Positions 36,821-46,075 of a DNA stretch of 64,000 nucleotides are shown here, piece after piece. Every line of letters starts with the position of its first letter. Position 1 is the first letter of the stretch. The position numbers and the translations under genes are program-made. The notes beneath the pieces are model-generated. The model worked only from the letters and a program-made list of their open reading frames with translations, did not search any database and was not told the origin of the DNA. Origin of the DNA: an uncultured Acidimicrobiales bacterium (lineage in GTDB: Bacteria > Actinomycetota > Acidimicrobiia > Acidimicrobiales > SZUA-35); contig CAKZXA010000032.1 in the NCBI GenBank assembly GCA_937922045.1, forward strand, positions 133,710-197,709. The letters are read 5' to 3'.

Positions 36821-38659
36821 TCAGCCAGCGAGTAGCTGGCGCACGGTGGAGGCCACGCCGATGGCGTCGAGGCCGATGTTGGCCAGGATCACGTCGGCCT
36901 TGGCATGGGCGAGGTAGCGGGTTGGGACACCGAGAACTCGTACGAGAGGATCCGATGGTCCGTTGCGGGCCAGATGGCTTGCGACCATTGAACCGATGCC
37001 CCCGTCGGCTAGACCGTCCTCGATGGTGACGACGATCCGGTGACCGTATGCGTCGTCGAGCATGACAGGATCGAGGGGCTTGGCCACCCGAGGATCCCAG
37101 ACCGTAGCTGAGATGCCCTCCTCGGCAAGCAGATCGGCAGCGCCTTGAGCCGCGGCGAACATCTTGCCAACACCTATCAGGCAGACATCGGAACCTTCGC
37201 GATCTCTACGGGCGCTAAGACCACGGCCGACCTCGTCGTCGCCGACCGATGGGGCAGGGGTCTTCGGCCAGCGGATGGTGACAGGGCCGGAGGTGATTTC
37301 GTAGGCGTCGTTCAGCATCTGCTGGAGTTCCTGGTACGACGACGGACAGAAAATGGTCATACCGGAGATCTTCGACATGAGCACCATGTCGAAGATGCCG
37401 TGATGGGAGGGTCCGTCGTCGCCGGTGATGCCAGCCCGATCGAGGCAGAAGATCACCGGTTGTTCGTGCAACCCGACGTCGAGATTCGCCTGGTCGAAGG
37501 CTCTGCTGAGAAAGGTCGAGTAGAGGGCGACGACCGGGCGCAGGCCACCCATTGCCATACCAGCGGCGGCGGTGACAGCGTGTTGTTCGGCGATACCAAC
37601 GTCGATGAGCCGGTCAGGAAATCGTTCGCAGAAGGGGAGCAGGCCGGTCGAATCGGGCATCGCCGCAGTAATGGCGATGAGATCTTCGTGTTCTTCGGCC
37701 AGCTTGAGCATGGCCTCGGTAAAGGCAGCGGTGTAGCTCTCGGGCTTGACGCCACCGATGTCGTGCATATTCTTTATCGGGTCGTTCTCAGCCGGTGCGT
37801 AGCCGCGCCCTTTTTGCGTCTGTACGTGGAGTACCACCGGGCCGGTGAACTGACCAGCGTTGGCCAGAGCGGTTTCGATCTGCTCGATGTCGTGTCCGTC
37901 GAAGGGGCCCATGTAGCGGACGCCGAGAGGTTCGAAGAAGGCTTGGGGCTCGAGCGCTTCACGGATCGCAGCCTTTGAGGCCTGGATGCCGGTCATCGAC
38001 CATCGGCCTACAAGGGGGAGTTTGGCGGCCAGGCTCTCAAGCCGACGCTGACGTTTCATGTACACAGGGTTGGATCGGATCTTGACGAGGCTCTCAGAGA
38101 GAAGCGAGATCGTTGGAGCGTAAGATCTTCCGTTGTCGTTGAGAACAATGGTGACGTTGGCCTGTGAATGTCCAAGGTTGTTGAGACCCTCAAAGGCCAT
38201 ACCGCCTGTGAGCGAACCGTCGCCCAGGAGAGCGACCACCCGTCGATCGCTGTCTCCCTTGGCCGCGAAGGCGGTGGCGAGCCCATGGGCATAGCCGAGA
38301 ACGGTCGAGGCGTGGCTGTTTTCGATCCAGTCGTGGGTGGATTCGACCTGGCTGGGGTAGCCGGACATGCCACCCTCTTCCCTCAGGTTGTCGAATCCGC
38401 CGGTGCGCCCGGTCAGCATTTTGTGGACGTAGGCCTGATGGCCGGTATCGAACAGCAGCACATCCTTCGGCGAGTCCAACACGCGGTGCAGGGCCACCGT
38501 CAGTTCGACGATGCCGAGATTCGAACCGAGGTGGCCACCGGATTTGCTGGCGTTTACCTTGTCGACGATGAAGGAACGGATCTCCGCGCACAGCTGATTC
38601 AGCTGGTCATCATCGAGCGTCCGAAGGTCCGAAGGGGTGGAGATCTGCTGCAGAATCAT
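36821..38659 (-). CDS. dxs: 1-deoxy-D-xylulose-5-phosphate synthase
   Basis: A thiamine-dependent transketolase-like enzyme of 612 residues that condenses pyruvate and glyceraldehyde 3-phosphate, the first step of the MEP pathway to isoprenoids. It has GGHLGSNLGIVELTVALH, HQAYVHKMLTGR, the ThDP site GDGSLTGGMAFEGLNN, NDNGRSYAPT, and IGIAEQHAVTAAAGMA with the Glu that activates ThDP. Then RAGITGDDGPSHHG. The segment GYPSQVESTHDWIENSHAST replaces the usual SPYD...GHSST, so it belongs to a divergent actinobacterial branch. It supplies polyprenol for the transferases in this window. ATG 38659 is used; GTG 38668 is three codons earlier. Confidence 0.9.
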   Translation of the reverse strand: MILQQISTPSDLRTLDDDQLNQLCAEIRSFIVDKVNASKSGGHLGSNLGIVELTVALHRVLDSPKDVLLFDTGHQAYVHKMLTGRTGGFDNLREEGGMSGYPSQVESTHDWIENSHASTVLGYAHGLATAFAAKGDSDRRVVALLGDGSLTGGMAFEGLNNLGHSQANVTIVLNDNGRSYAPTISLLSESLVKIRSNPVYMKRQRRLESLAAKLPLVGRWSMTGIQASKAAIREALEPQAFFEPLGVRYMGPFDGHDIEQIETALANAGQFTGPVVLHVQTQKGRGYAPAENDPIKNMHDIGGVKPESYTAAFTEAMLKLAEEHEDLIAITAAMPDSTGLLPFCERFPDRLIDVGIAEQHAVTAAAGMAMGGLRPVVALYSTFLSRAFDQANLDVGLHEQPVIFCLDRAGITGDDGPSHHGIFDMVLMSKISGMTIFCPSSYQELQQMLNDAYEITSGPVTIRWPKTPAPSVGDDEVGRGLSARRDREGSDVCLIGVGKMFAAAQGAADLLAEEGISATVWDPRVAKPLDPVMLDDAYGHRIVVTIEDGLADGGIGSMVASHLARNGPSDPLVRVLGVPTRYLAHAKADVILANIGLDAIGVASTVRQLLAG

Positions 38660-38716
38660 GCTACTCACTTACCGTTATCGGTACTGGCTAAGATCCAGCG
38701 TATCGGTGCCACGCTA

Positions 38717-38732
38717 ACCGTCGAGCAACGGT
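38717..38732. promoter_or_regulatory. Inverted repeat between dxs and tldD
   Basis: ACCGT (38717-38721) and ACGGT (38728-38732) form an inverted repeat with a 6-nt spacer, about 60 bp upstream of dxs. A similar ACCGTTATCGGT lies at about 38671-38682. A shared operator is possible, but the repeats are short. Confidence 0.25.
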
Positions 38733-38901
38733 CAGCTCGGAGGCGTGCGAATGCTGCGCTGGCCATCCGGACGGGCCCGCATTCCTACTAACCGTATCCG
38801 TTTCGTCGCCTGGCCTTGTGTCGACGGCGTGCGGTTCTTGCGCAGGTCTGAAGCTGTCGACTGCCATCCGAGGATGATTCGAGGGAACAGATGTGCGGCG
38901 C

Positions 38902-38916
38902 TATGCTAAAAACGTG
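38902..38916 (+). promoter_or_regulatory. -10 box of a leaderless promoter for tldD
   Basis: TATGCT (38902-38907) is followed by 6 nt and GTG 38914, so the mRNA probably starts at the codon. This start is used in place of the upstream GTG at 38893. Confidence 0.5.
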
Positions 38917-40338
38917 AGCATCATAGAGACGGACACCGCCGACAATCCGCTGGTAGATCGCGGGCTAGTAGCCGAACTTCTTGACGGAGCGATGACGGCT
39001 GGCGCCGAGTTCGCCGAGGTCTTTGCCGAGGATGTTGAGCGCAACTCCGTCTATTTCGACGATGGTCGGATCGAGACCTTGTCGTCGACCAGGGATCGAG
39101 GCGTTGGAATTCGTGTTGTGTCAGACGGAGCGACCGGCTTTGCTCACACCGCAGATCTGAGTGCCAAGGGCCTGCGATCAGCAGCCCAGGCGGCCACCGA
39201 CGCGGCCCGGTCGACGGCTGGCCAGATGCGAGCACCGATCGCCTTCGACGCTGGTGGCGACTACGTTTCGGCTGCCTCGAAACCTCCTGGCGCAGTGGGG
39301 AAGTCGGCCAAGGTCGACCTGGTCAAGCTGGCCGATTCCCAAGCTCGTTCGGTCGGGACTGCCATCAGCCAGGTCTCGGCCCGCTATGGAGATAATCGGC
39401 GCCGGATTCTGGTGGCGAACTCAGACGGTGTGTTCGGAACAGACGACCAGACGCGTACCTCCTTTGGAGTCAGCTGTGTCGCCGAGGGCGACACCGGTTT
39501 ACAGACCGGCAGCGAGACCGTAGGCCTGACCGTCGGCTATGAGATCTTTGACCGCTACGACGTCGCTGAGATGGCGACGAGGGCGGCCGAACGGGCACTG
39601 ACCAAGCTGCAAGCTCGTCCAGCACCGTCCGGTACCCTGCCGGTCGTTATCGGCCCCGGATCCGGTGGTGTGCTGTTCCACGAAGCCTGCGGCCATGGTC
39701 TGGAAGCAGATCTGGTTCGTAAGGGGGCGTCGGCCTTCGCTGGCAAGGTCGGTGAATTGGTCGCCTCGCCTCTCGTGACCTTGATCGACGACGGCACCAT
39801 GAACGACGAGTGGGGCCGCTACAACATCGACGACGAAGGTAACCCTGCCCGTTGCAACGTTCTGATCGAAGACGGTGTTCTCGTCGACTACATGTGGGAT
39901 GGTTTGCGATCTCGTGACGCCGGTAGGGCTAGCTCGGGGAATGGTCGTCGTGAAAGCTACCGATGCCTCCCGATGGTTCGGATGACCAACACCTACCTGG
40001 CCGGTGGCGACTCCGCTCCCGCCGACATCATCGCGGGCGTCGATCACGGTGTGTATGTGGCCCGCCTCGGTGGTGGGCAGGTCAACACCGCGTCGGGAGA
40101 CTTCGTCTTTGGCATGGTCGAGGCTTACATGATCGAGAACGGTGAACTTGGTGCGCCGCTTCGTGAAGGCCAGCTGATCGGCAACGGCCCGAGTGTGCTG
40201 CACAACATTGAAGCCATCGGCAATGACTTCGCCATGGGTCCTCCTGGTACCTGCGGGAAGGACGGGCAGGGGGTACCTGTGGGTGATGGTGTGCCGACCT
40301 TGCGAGTGGCCGAACTAACGATTGGTGGAACAGCCTGA
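38914..40338 (+). CDS. tldD: TldD-type zinc metalloprotease subunit
   Basis: The protein of 474 residues is the catalytic subunit of the TldD/TldE protease. The metal motif HEACGH (His256, Glu257, His261) lies in SGGVLFHEACGHGLEAD. The N-terminal part has RGVGIRVVSDGATGFAH. The TldD/E heterodimer digests unfolded or leader peptides, for example in microcin B17 and modified-peptide maturation, and assists antitoxin degradation in E. coli. Its stop overlaps the start of tldE (TGATG), so subunits are translationally coupled. Confidence 0.92.
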   Translation: MSIIETDTADNPLVDRGLVAELLDGAMTAGAEFAEVFAEDVERNSVYFDDGRIETLSSTRDRGVGIRVVSDGATGFAHTADLSAKGLRSAAQAATDAARSTAGQMRAPIAFDAGGDYVSAASKPPGAVGKSAKVDLVKLADSQARSVGTAISQVSARYGDNRRRILVANSDGVFGTDDQTRTSFGVSCVAEGDTGLQTGSETVGLTVGYEIFDRYDVAEMATRAAERALTKLQARPAPSGTLPVVIGPGSGGVLFHEACGHGLEADLVRKGASAFAGKVGELVASPLVTLIDDGTMNDEWGRYNIDDEGNPARCNVLIEDGVLVDYMWDGLRSRDAGRASSGNGRRESYRCLPMVRMTNTYLAGGDSAPADIIAGVDHGVYVARLGGGQVNTASGDFVFGMVEAYMIENGELGAPLREGQLIGNGPSVLHNIEAIGNDFAMGPPGTCGKDGQGVPVGDGVPTLRVAELTIGGTA

Positions 40339-41723
40339 TGGCGGCCAGAGGCAACACAGCAGTCGATTCGATCACCGCTCCTCAGGAATTGCTCGACATC
40401 GCCAGCGAGATCGTTGCCAGAGCGCGGCCTGACGAACAGGTTGAGGTAGCGTGTTCGCATCGCCAGACAACCTCGGTGAAAACCTATGACGGTGCCCTGG
40501 AATCGTTGACCGTGGCCGACAGCTTCGGGGTTGGCATACGAGTTCTCATCGACGGCCGGGAAGGATTTGCCAGCGCCGGATCGCTCGATCCCACCGTGAT
40601 CGACAGCATGCTGGCCAACGCTCGTGATAACGCCACGTTCGCCGAGGCCGACGACTACGCCGGCATCGCCGAGGACGACGGTGTCCAAGCCGTCGAGATC
40701 GACCTCTGGCGAGACGAGCTTGGCGAGGTAACCAACGAAGAAAAGATCAACACTGCTCTGCGCCTTGAACAGATGGTGCGCGACGCCGACACCAGAATCA
40801 CCGGTGTGCGCAACGCCGGCTATGGCGACAGTTTTGGAGCTTTCGCCTTGGCTAGTTCGTCGGGAATTCGAGCGGCTACTCGGGCTACATCGTCCAGCGT
40901 GTCGGTTAGCGCCCTAGCCCCTGACGGCGATAAGACACAAACTGGGTACGCCTACGACGGGGCTCGCCAACCCGGAGATCTGGATCTACAAAAGGTGGCC
41001 GATCGCGCTGTTCGCCACACGGTCGACATGATCGGGGCGACCAAGCCAAAGTCAGGCAAAATTCGTCTCCTGCTCGATCAACACGTCGCCGCCACCATCT
41101 TGGGTCTTATAGCCTCAACCCTCTCCGGCGATCGCGTGATCAAGGGCCGATCGCCCTACGTCGATCGCGTTGATGAGACCATCGGCGCCGAGATCTTGAC
41201 CTTCGCTGATGACCCGACCGATCCTGCTTCGCTTGGCGCCGATTCTCATGATGGCGAAGGCCTGGCTTGCCGCCGCAATGCGCTCGTCACCAATGGTGTG
41301 CTACGAGGGTTCATCCATGACTCCTACACCGGCCGTCGCTCAGGTGAGGGTTCGACGGCATCGGCGATACGGGGGGCCAGAGGCCTACCCGGACCCGGCA
41401 TTCAAGCCCTTTGTGTCGCCCCCGGTTCGGGGAGCTTCGAGAGCTTTGTCGACGATACCGAAGTCGGCCTCGTCGTCTACAACCTGGCTGGCTTGCACTC
41501 CGGCGTCAACCCTGTGTCTGGCGATTTCTCGGTCGGGGTTCAGGGACGCATGGTACGCGACGGACAGCTGGCTGAACCGGTGAGCGAGTGCACGATTGCA
41601 TCTACCCTGCAACGTCTCTTGCTCGACGTTGAAGCGATCGGTGACGATCTCGTCCACCTGCCGAATGGCGTCAGTACCCCATCGGTGGTTATCGGAGGCA
41701 TGTCACTCTCAGGAGCAGCGTGA
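40338..41723 (+). CDS. tldE: TldE/PmbA-type protease subunit
   Basis: A 461-residue TldE/PmbA homologue, the non-catalytic partner of TldD. The N-terminus has DSFGVGIRVLIDGREGFAS, the same fold as TldD, and the C-terminal half has LLDQHVAATILGLIAS and later RNALVTNGVLRGFIHDSYT and PVSGDFSVGVQG. It lacks the HExxxH motif, as expected. It is coupled to tldD at its start and overlaps the PHP gene by 4 nt at its end, giving a three-gene operon. Confidence 0.92.
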   Translation: MAARGNTAVDSITAPQELLDIASEIVARARPDEQVEVACSHRQTTSVKTYDGALESLTVADSFGVGIRVLIDGREGFASAGSLDPTVIDSMLANARDNATFAEADDYAGIAEDDGVQAVEIDLWRDELGEVTNEEKINTALRLEQMVRDADTRITGVRNAGYGDSFGAFALASSSGIRAATRATSSSVSVSALAPDGDKTQTGYAYDGARQPGDLDLQKVADRAVRHTVDMIGATKPKSGKIRLLLDQHVAATILGLIASTLSGDRVIKGRSPYVDRVDETIGAEILTFADDPTDPASLGADSHDGEGLACRRNALVTNGVLRGFIHDSYTGRRSGEGSTASAIRGARGLPGPGIQALCVAPGSGSFESFVDDTEVGLVVYNLAGLHSGVNPVSGDFSVGVQGRMVRDGQLAEPVSECTIASTLQRLLLDVEAIGDDLVHLPNGVSTPSVVIGGMSLSGAA

Positions 41724-42445
41724 AGCCGAGCCCAGAAGCGATAGAACGGCACGCCCATCTGGGCGACGAGCTACCCGCAGGCTGGATCCGCGTCGATTTC
41801 CATAGTCACACGATGTGGTCGGGTGATTGCACGACGACGCCGGACGAACTCGTCGAGTCTGTGCAGGCTGCAGCCATCGACGTCTTGTGTATAACCGACC
41901 ACAATGAGGTCGTTGGGGCCCAACGGCTGAAAGACGAGTTGTCCTGTCGCGTCGTCGTCGGCGAAGAGGTGCGCGTCGGGCAAGGCGAGATCATCGGTCT
42001 GTTTCTCGAAGATCGAATACCGGCTGGCCTGTCGCCGGTGCAGGCAGCTCAACGCATCCGAGATCAGGGCGGATTGGTTTACGTTCCGCATCCGTTCGAC
42101 CCGATGAGGAACTGTTTGTCGCCAGCCGAGATCGACGAGCTTAACGAACTCGATCTATTGGACGGGATCGAAGGTTGGAACGCTAAGACGAGTCTGGCCA
42201 GCCTCAACCGCCGTGCCGCCGACTACGGCGAAGTGCATGGCCTATGGGTTGGGGCTGGCAGCGATGCTCATGTGCCCGATGCCCTCGGTGCTGCCTACCT
42301 TCAGATGCCCGATGTCGCTCTTGAAGGCCCGGGAGCGGCCCAACGGTTTGCTGCTGCCGCTCGTCATGGCAGGGTGGTCGGCCATCATTACGATGCCCCG
42401 CGACGTTGGTCAGCCCGCATCGTGCCCTCGGTCTACGATGGTTGA
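41720..42445 (+). CDS. PHP-domain metal-dependent phosphoesterase
   Basis: The protein of 241 residues has the four PHP metal motifs in order: DFHSHTMWSGD, CITDHNEVVGA, the Glu in VVGEEVRVGQGE, and VYVPHPFDP, with a last GAGSDAHVPDALG. PHP phosphoesterases cleave phosphate esters such as 3'-phosphoadenosine phosphate, histidinol phosphate or short nucleic acids; the substrate is not predictable here. It starts with GTG at 41720 overlapping the tldE stop (GTGA). Confidence 0.87.
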   Translation: MKPSPEAIERHAHLGDELPAGWIRVDFHSHTMWSGDCTTTPDELVESVQAAAIDVLCITDHNEVVGAQRLKDELSCRVVVGEEVRVGQGEIIGLFLEDRIPAGLSPVQAAQRIRDQGGLVYVPHPFDPMRNCLSPAEIDELNELDLLDGIEGWNAKTSLASLNRRAADYGEVHGLWVGAGSDAHVPDALGAAYLQMPDVALEGPGAAQRFAAAARHGRVVGHHYDAPRRWSARIVPSVYDG

Positions 42446-42478
42446 TCAGGCACCGTTCGACACCATGGCGTTCGAGCG

Positions 42479-42958
42479 CTAGGGGAGTCCGAGGAGTCTG
42501 ACGACGCCGTTGGCTTGGACGCGAACAAGCTCGATCGCCGACCGCTGGTCTACGGCGACGAGCACGATCTCGTCGTCGACGTGAAGCACCCTTGCTGTGG
42601 TCACCATCTCGGCCACGTCGTCGAGCGGTCCGGGGACGACGGCCACAAGTTCCACTCGATCGCCAACATCGAGCGGGAGGTGTTGATCGTTGGCCAATGG
42701 CACCGCCCGCTCGTCGGTGCCGAGCTCCCAACGGTCGAGCCTCTCGGGTTGCAAGACCGGCGCTTCTCCCGGAGCTTGGAGCTTTGTTTCGGAGGTGCCC
42801 TCTTGTGAAATGGCCTCGATGCCGCCATAGGTGCCGAGCGCGATGCCAAGGCCGGTGAGCACGGCGAGCAAGATCCGCCGCCCACCGGTTCTGATCAGCT
42901 GATGAGCTTGTCGGACCAGGCGGTCAGGTCCGGAGCGAGATGGTCGTTCGATTGGCAT
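42479..42958 (-). CDS. SAF-domain membrane-anchored protein (CpaB-like)
   Basis: A 159-residue protein with one transmembrane helix (residues about 27-48, RILLAVLTGLGIALGTYGG) followed by a domain with PLANDQHLPLDVGDRVELVAVV and VLHVDDEIVLVAVDQRSA, the pattern of the SAF domain of CpaB/RcpC pilus proteins and related actinobacterial proteins. A role in pilus or envelope assembly is possible, but no other pilus gene is near. It is 97 nt downstream of FmdB on the same strand, an order common in Actinobacteria. Longer upstream frames are shadows of low quality. Confidence 0.75.
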   Translation of the reverse strand: MPIERPSRSGPDRLVRQAHQLIRTGGRRILLAVLTGLGIALGTYGGIEAISQEGTSETKLQAPGEAPVLQPERLDRWELGTDERAVPLANDQHLPLDVGDRVELVAVVPGPLDDVAEMVTTARVLHVDDEIVLVAVDQRSAIELVRVQANGVVRLLGLP

Positions 42959-43055
42959 TGTGGGCCCTCCCTGAGAGCAGCCGAGCACCGGTAGCGGTGG
43001 GTAGCAGCTGGCTGGCGCCGGGACGTGGCGCGAGGAGGGGGACCGGCGAGCCGGT

Positions 43056-43451
43056 CTAGTCGGCGGAGGAACTACTCGTCGAAGAACTCGACGAATCGGA
43101 CCCGCTCGACGACGTCGATGGGGAAGAACTCGACGAGCTGGTCGATGAGGAGTCGGTTGAAGAACTCGAACTCGAACTGGATGTCGAATCGGTTGAGTCC
43201 TTCTTCGACTCCTTGTTCGAATCGCTCGTCGACGTCGATTTCGACGATCCCGATGATGATCGTGCGTCGTTGCGGTAGAAACCTGATCCCTTGAAGGCGA
43301 TGCCGGGTGCGGCGAAGACCTTCTTAAGCTGATGCGAACCGGATGTATCGGTGGCGCAGCCATCCAGAACCGTCAGAGCGTCGTCGCTGAACGACTGCTC
43401 TACGTCGAAGTGTTCGTCGCATACCGTGCACTTGTACTCGTAGGTCGGCAC
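43056..43451 (-). CDS. FmdB-type zinc-ribbon protein with Ser-rich tail
   Basis: The 131-residue protein starts with MPTYEYKCTVCDEHFDVEQSF, given here only as MPTYEYKCTVC, the mark of FmdB-type zinc ribbons. The first CxxC is present. The second metal pair is usually CPxC; here only one Cys is visible in DGCATDTSGSH, so zinc may be bound by Cys and His, or not at all. Residues about 60-131 are an extreme Ser/Thr/Asp/Lys tail. The function is unclear; it is a putative regulator of fmd-type genes. In many Actinobacteria it lies next to galU. Confidence 0.8.
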   Translation of the reverse strand: MPTYEYKCTVCDEHFDVEQSFSDDALTVLDGCATDTSGSHQLKKVFAAPGIAFKGSGFYRNDARSSSGSSKSTSTSDSNKESKKDSTDSTSSSSSSSSTDSSSTSSSSSSPSTSSSGSDSSSSSTSSSSAD

Positions 43452-43781
43452 TTCTAACTTCCTAAGGAACGTTTGCTTGCTCTTGCTGCGGTCGATTGAT
43501 CGCCTCAGAAAGCGTAGCGGCGACCTCCCCGGTTGCGCCGTTTACGGTGCCGACAGATCATGGCGGATTCGGTCGGGTCCGCCATCGCGGCCAAACTCGC
43601 TAGAATCTACAGGGGTTCAGGCCGGTTCGAAGAGATTCGTCGTGGTCTCCATAAAGTCCTTGTAATCGAACGCCGATGCGAGACATGGAGACTCTCAGCC
43701 GCATTCTGAACAATGCCGACGATGCGGGTCCGGCCCCTGTGGGCTCCCACCATCCACCGATCAGCCAACGGAGGCTCGAAC
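43452..43781. other. Intergenic region between fmdB and galU
   Basis: The 330-bp divergent region shows no convincing gene. A 5-formyltetrahydrofolate cyclo-ligase gene often sits here in Actinobacteria, but I see no trace of it. GGAGG at 43770-43774 serves galU. Confidence 0.5.
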
Positions 43782-44669
43782 GTGTCACCCAAACCTGTAC
43801 GGAAAGCCGTCATACCCGCAGCCGGGCTTGGCACAAGGTTTCTGCCCTTCTCAAAGGCCGTCCCCAAAGAGATGCTTCCGGTCGTAGATCAGCCTGTTAT
43901 CCAGTATGTGGTTGAAGAGGCGGTCGATGCGGGGATCGAAGACATCTTGATCGTTACCTCCCGCTACAAGAAGTCGATCGAGGATCACTTCGACCGGTTG
44001 TTGGAGATCGAAAAGCAGCTCGCCGACAAGGGTAAAGAAGCCGAAGCCGAGCAGATCCGCTCCATCGCGGAGCTGGCACAGCTGCATTTTGTCCGGCAGG
44101 GACAACCCCTCGGTTTAGGACATGCGATCGGCATGGCCCGCAACCACATCGGTGACGAGCCATTCCTGGTCCTTTTGGGCGACGACATCATGCACCCAGA
44201 GGCTGGTGTGGTGAAGGGCATGATCGAGGCGTACCAAGAACATGCCTGCTCGGTCGTTGCGCTCATGGAAGTTCCGAAGCAGGACATTTCCTCGTACGGC
44301 TGCGCCGCCGTCAGCGAGGTCAGCGATCGCCTCGTCGAGGTCTCCGAACTGGTCGAGAAGCCGGCCCCTGAGGTTGCGCCATCAAATCTGGCCATCATGG
44401 GTCGCTACCTGTTCACTCCGACCATTTTTGAAGAAATCGCCCAAACCAAACCTGGTGTCGGTGGCGAAATTCAGATCACCGATGCGATGAGCTCCTTGCT
44501 CGGTCGAGAGAAGATGCTTGGCTACACGTTCGCTGAAGGCCGGTTTGATACGGGTAAGAAGATCGATTACCTCCGTGCCGTCGTCGAGCTCGCGCTTGAG
44601 CGTGATGACCTGGGAGACGAGTTTCGATCGATTCTTGGCACCATCGCAAAACGCGAAGGCCTGACCTAG
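43782..44669 (+). CDS. galU: UTP-glucose-1-phosphate uridylyltransferase
   Basis: A nucleotidyltransferase of 295 residues. It has the N-terminal AVIPAAGLGTRFLPFSKAVPKEM, abbreviated here as PAAGLGTRFLP, then KEMLPVVDQPVIQYVVEEA, VRQGQPLGLGHA and VLLGDDIM with the metal Asp. The family makes UDP-glucose for envelope glycans and trehalose. GTG 43782 is chosen because GGAGG lies 7 nt upstream. It stands ahead of moeA as in many Actinobacteria. Confidence 0.92.
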   Translation: MSPKPVRKAVIPAAGLGTRFLPFSKAVPKEMLPVVDQPVIQYVVEEAVDAGIEDILIVTSRYKKSIEDHFDRLLEIEKQLADKGKEAEAEQIRSIAELAQLHFVRQGQPLGLGHAIGMARNHIGDEPFLVLLGDDIMHPEAGVVKGMIEAYQEHACSVVALMEVPKQDISSYGCAAVSEVSDRLVEVSELVEKPAPEVAPSNLAIMGRYLFTPTIFEEIAQTKPGVGGEIQITDAMSSLLGREKMLGYTFAEGRFDTGKKIDYLRAVVELALERDDLGDEFRSILGTIAKREGLT

Positions 44670-44759
44670 GCGGGTAATCGAGACCCGACATAGCGGTTAC
44701 AGAGGCGGACTGACTTCGGTTCCACGCTCGACGGGTGGCCAAAACCACCGAGCTACGCG

Positions 44760-44774
44760 TACATTTGGACCATG
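44760..44774 (+). promoter_or_regulatory. -10 box of a leaderless promoter for moeA
   Basis: TACATT (44760-44765) is followed by 6 nt and ATG 44772, matching the same geometry as other leaderless starts in the window. Confidence 0.5.
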
Positions 44775-46004
44775 ATTGCTTTGGAAGAAGCCCAGGCCAG
44801 GGTAAATCGTGACCTTCCCGTGCTGGCTCCTACCCAAGTCAACCTCGCTGACAGTCTTGGGATGGTGTTAGCCGAGACGGTTGCGGCGGCCGAAGCTATT
44901 CCACCGTTCGCCAACACGGCTATGGACGGATTCGCCATCAAGGCCTCAGACACGGTGGGGGCGTCCAAGACATCGCCAGTCACACTGCCGGTTGTCGGCA
45001 CGATTGCTGCGGGCTCCGAAGCCACAACCCGCCTCTCGGCTGGTGAGGCGATGCGGATCATGACCGGTGCGCCGCTGCCTCCTGGGGCTGACGCCGTAAT
45101 CATGGTCGAGCTGACCAGGCCAGCTGGTTTCGACGTCCAGCTGCTGGCACAGGTAGATGTAGGTAACCATGTGCGCCCCGCCGGCGACGACATCCAACGG
45201 GGAGCCGAGATCATGCATCCCGGAACGGTGCTTGGCCCCGGCCACCTTGGCGTGCTCGCCAGCCTGGGCCGACAAGAGGTAACGGTCTACCGGCGACCTC
45301 GCGTCGGTGTGATGTCAACCGGTGATGAGTTGATGGAGGGTCCGGAGCCGCTGAAGCCGGGTCAGATCCGAGATTCGAATCGCATCACCTTGCTGTCGCT
45401 GCTGACCGAGGCCGGTCTCCAACCGGTCGATCTCGGGCTCGTCCGAGACGATGAGGACGCAATTGAGACCGCAATGCGACGCGGCGCTGAGTCGTGTGAC
45501 GCCGTCCTGACTTCGGGTGGCGTGAGCATGGGAGACTTCGACTTCGTGAAGGCCGTGCTCACCAGGCTTGGCGACTTCACCTGGATGCAGGTGGCGATCA
45601 AGCCAGCAAAGCCGCTGGTCTTCGGCTACCTCGATGAGACGCCCATTTTCGGACTTCCTGGCAACCCGGTGTCGTCGATGGTGAGCTTTGAGCTGTTCGC
45701 CCGACCAGGTCTGCGCCGCATGATGGGCCTACTCGACGCCGAACGTCCGGTCGTCACCGCAGTAGCCAACGGCGGACTGCCTCGGCGCCCCGACGGCAAG
45801 ACCCATTTCCAGCGCATTATTCTTCAGCGCGACGACGCTGGTGTGTTGGTTGTACGGTCCGCTGGGGGTCAGGGATCACACCAGCTGATGTCGATGGCGA
45901 CGGCCAATGCCCTAGCCATTGTGACCGATGGTGAGGGTGTCGCTGATGGTGGAACGGTCGAGGTGATGTATCTTGGCAGTGATCAATCATTGATCGCCCG
46001 CTGA
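44772..46004 (+). CDS. moeA: Molybdopterin molybdenumtransferase
   Basis: The protein of 410 residues is MoeA, which inserts molybdate into adenylylated molybdopterin. It has FANTAMDGFAIKA, IMTGAPLPPGADAV, VGVMSTGDEL, the MPT-binding TSGGVSMGDFDFV and GLPGNPVSSMVSFELF. All expected domains are present. It is followed by moaA and moaC, forming a molybdenum-cofactor cluster, and could supply the sulfite-oxidase-like enzyme at 60 kb. Confidence 0.93.
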   Translation: MIALEEAQARVNRDLPVLAPTQVNLADSLGMVLAETVAAAEAIPPFANTAMDGFAIKASDTVGASKTSPVTLPVVGTIAAGSEATTRLSAGEAMRIMTGAPLPPGADAVIMVELTRPAGFDVQLLAQVDVGNHVRPAGDDIQRGAEIMHPGTVLGPGHLGVLASLGRQEVTVYRRPRVGVMSTGDELMEGPEPLKPGQIRDSNRITLLSLLTEAGLQPVDLGLVRDDEDAIETAMRRGAESCDAVLTSGGVSMGDFDFVKAVLTRLGDFTWMQVAIKPAKPLVFGYLDETPIFGLPGNPVSSMVSFELFARPGLRRMMGLLDAERPVVTAVANGGLPRRPDGKTHFQRIILQRDDAGVLVVRSAGGQGSHQLMSMATANALAIVTDGEGVADGGTVEVMYLGSDQSLIAR

Positions 46005-46075
46005 GCGGAACCTGAATCGCAAAGAGCCCGATGCGCTACGTATCGGCACGAGTCGGTAAGGAAAGAGGGCACGAC

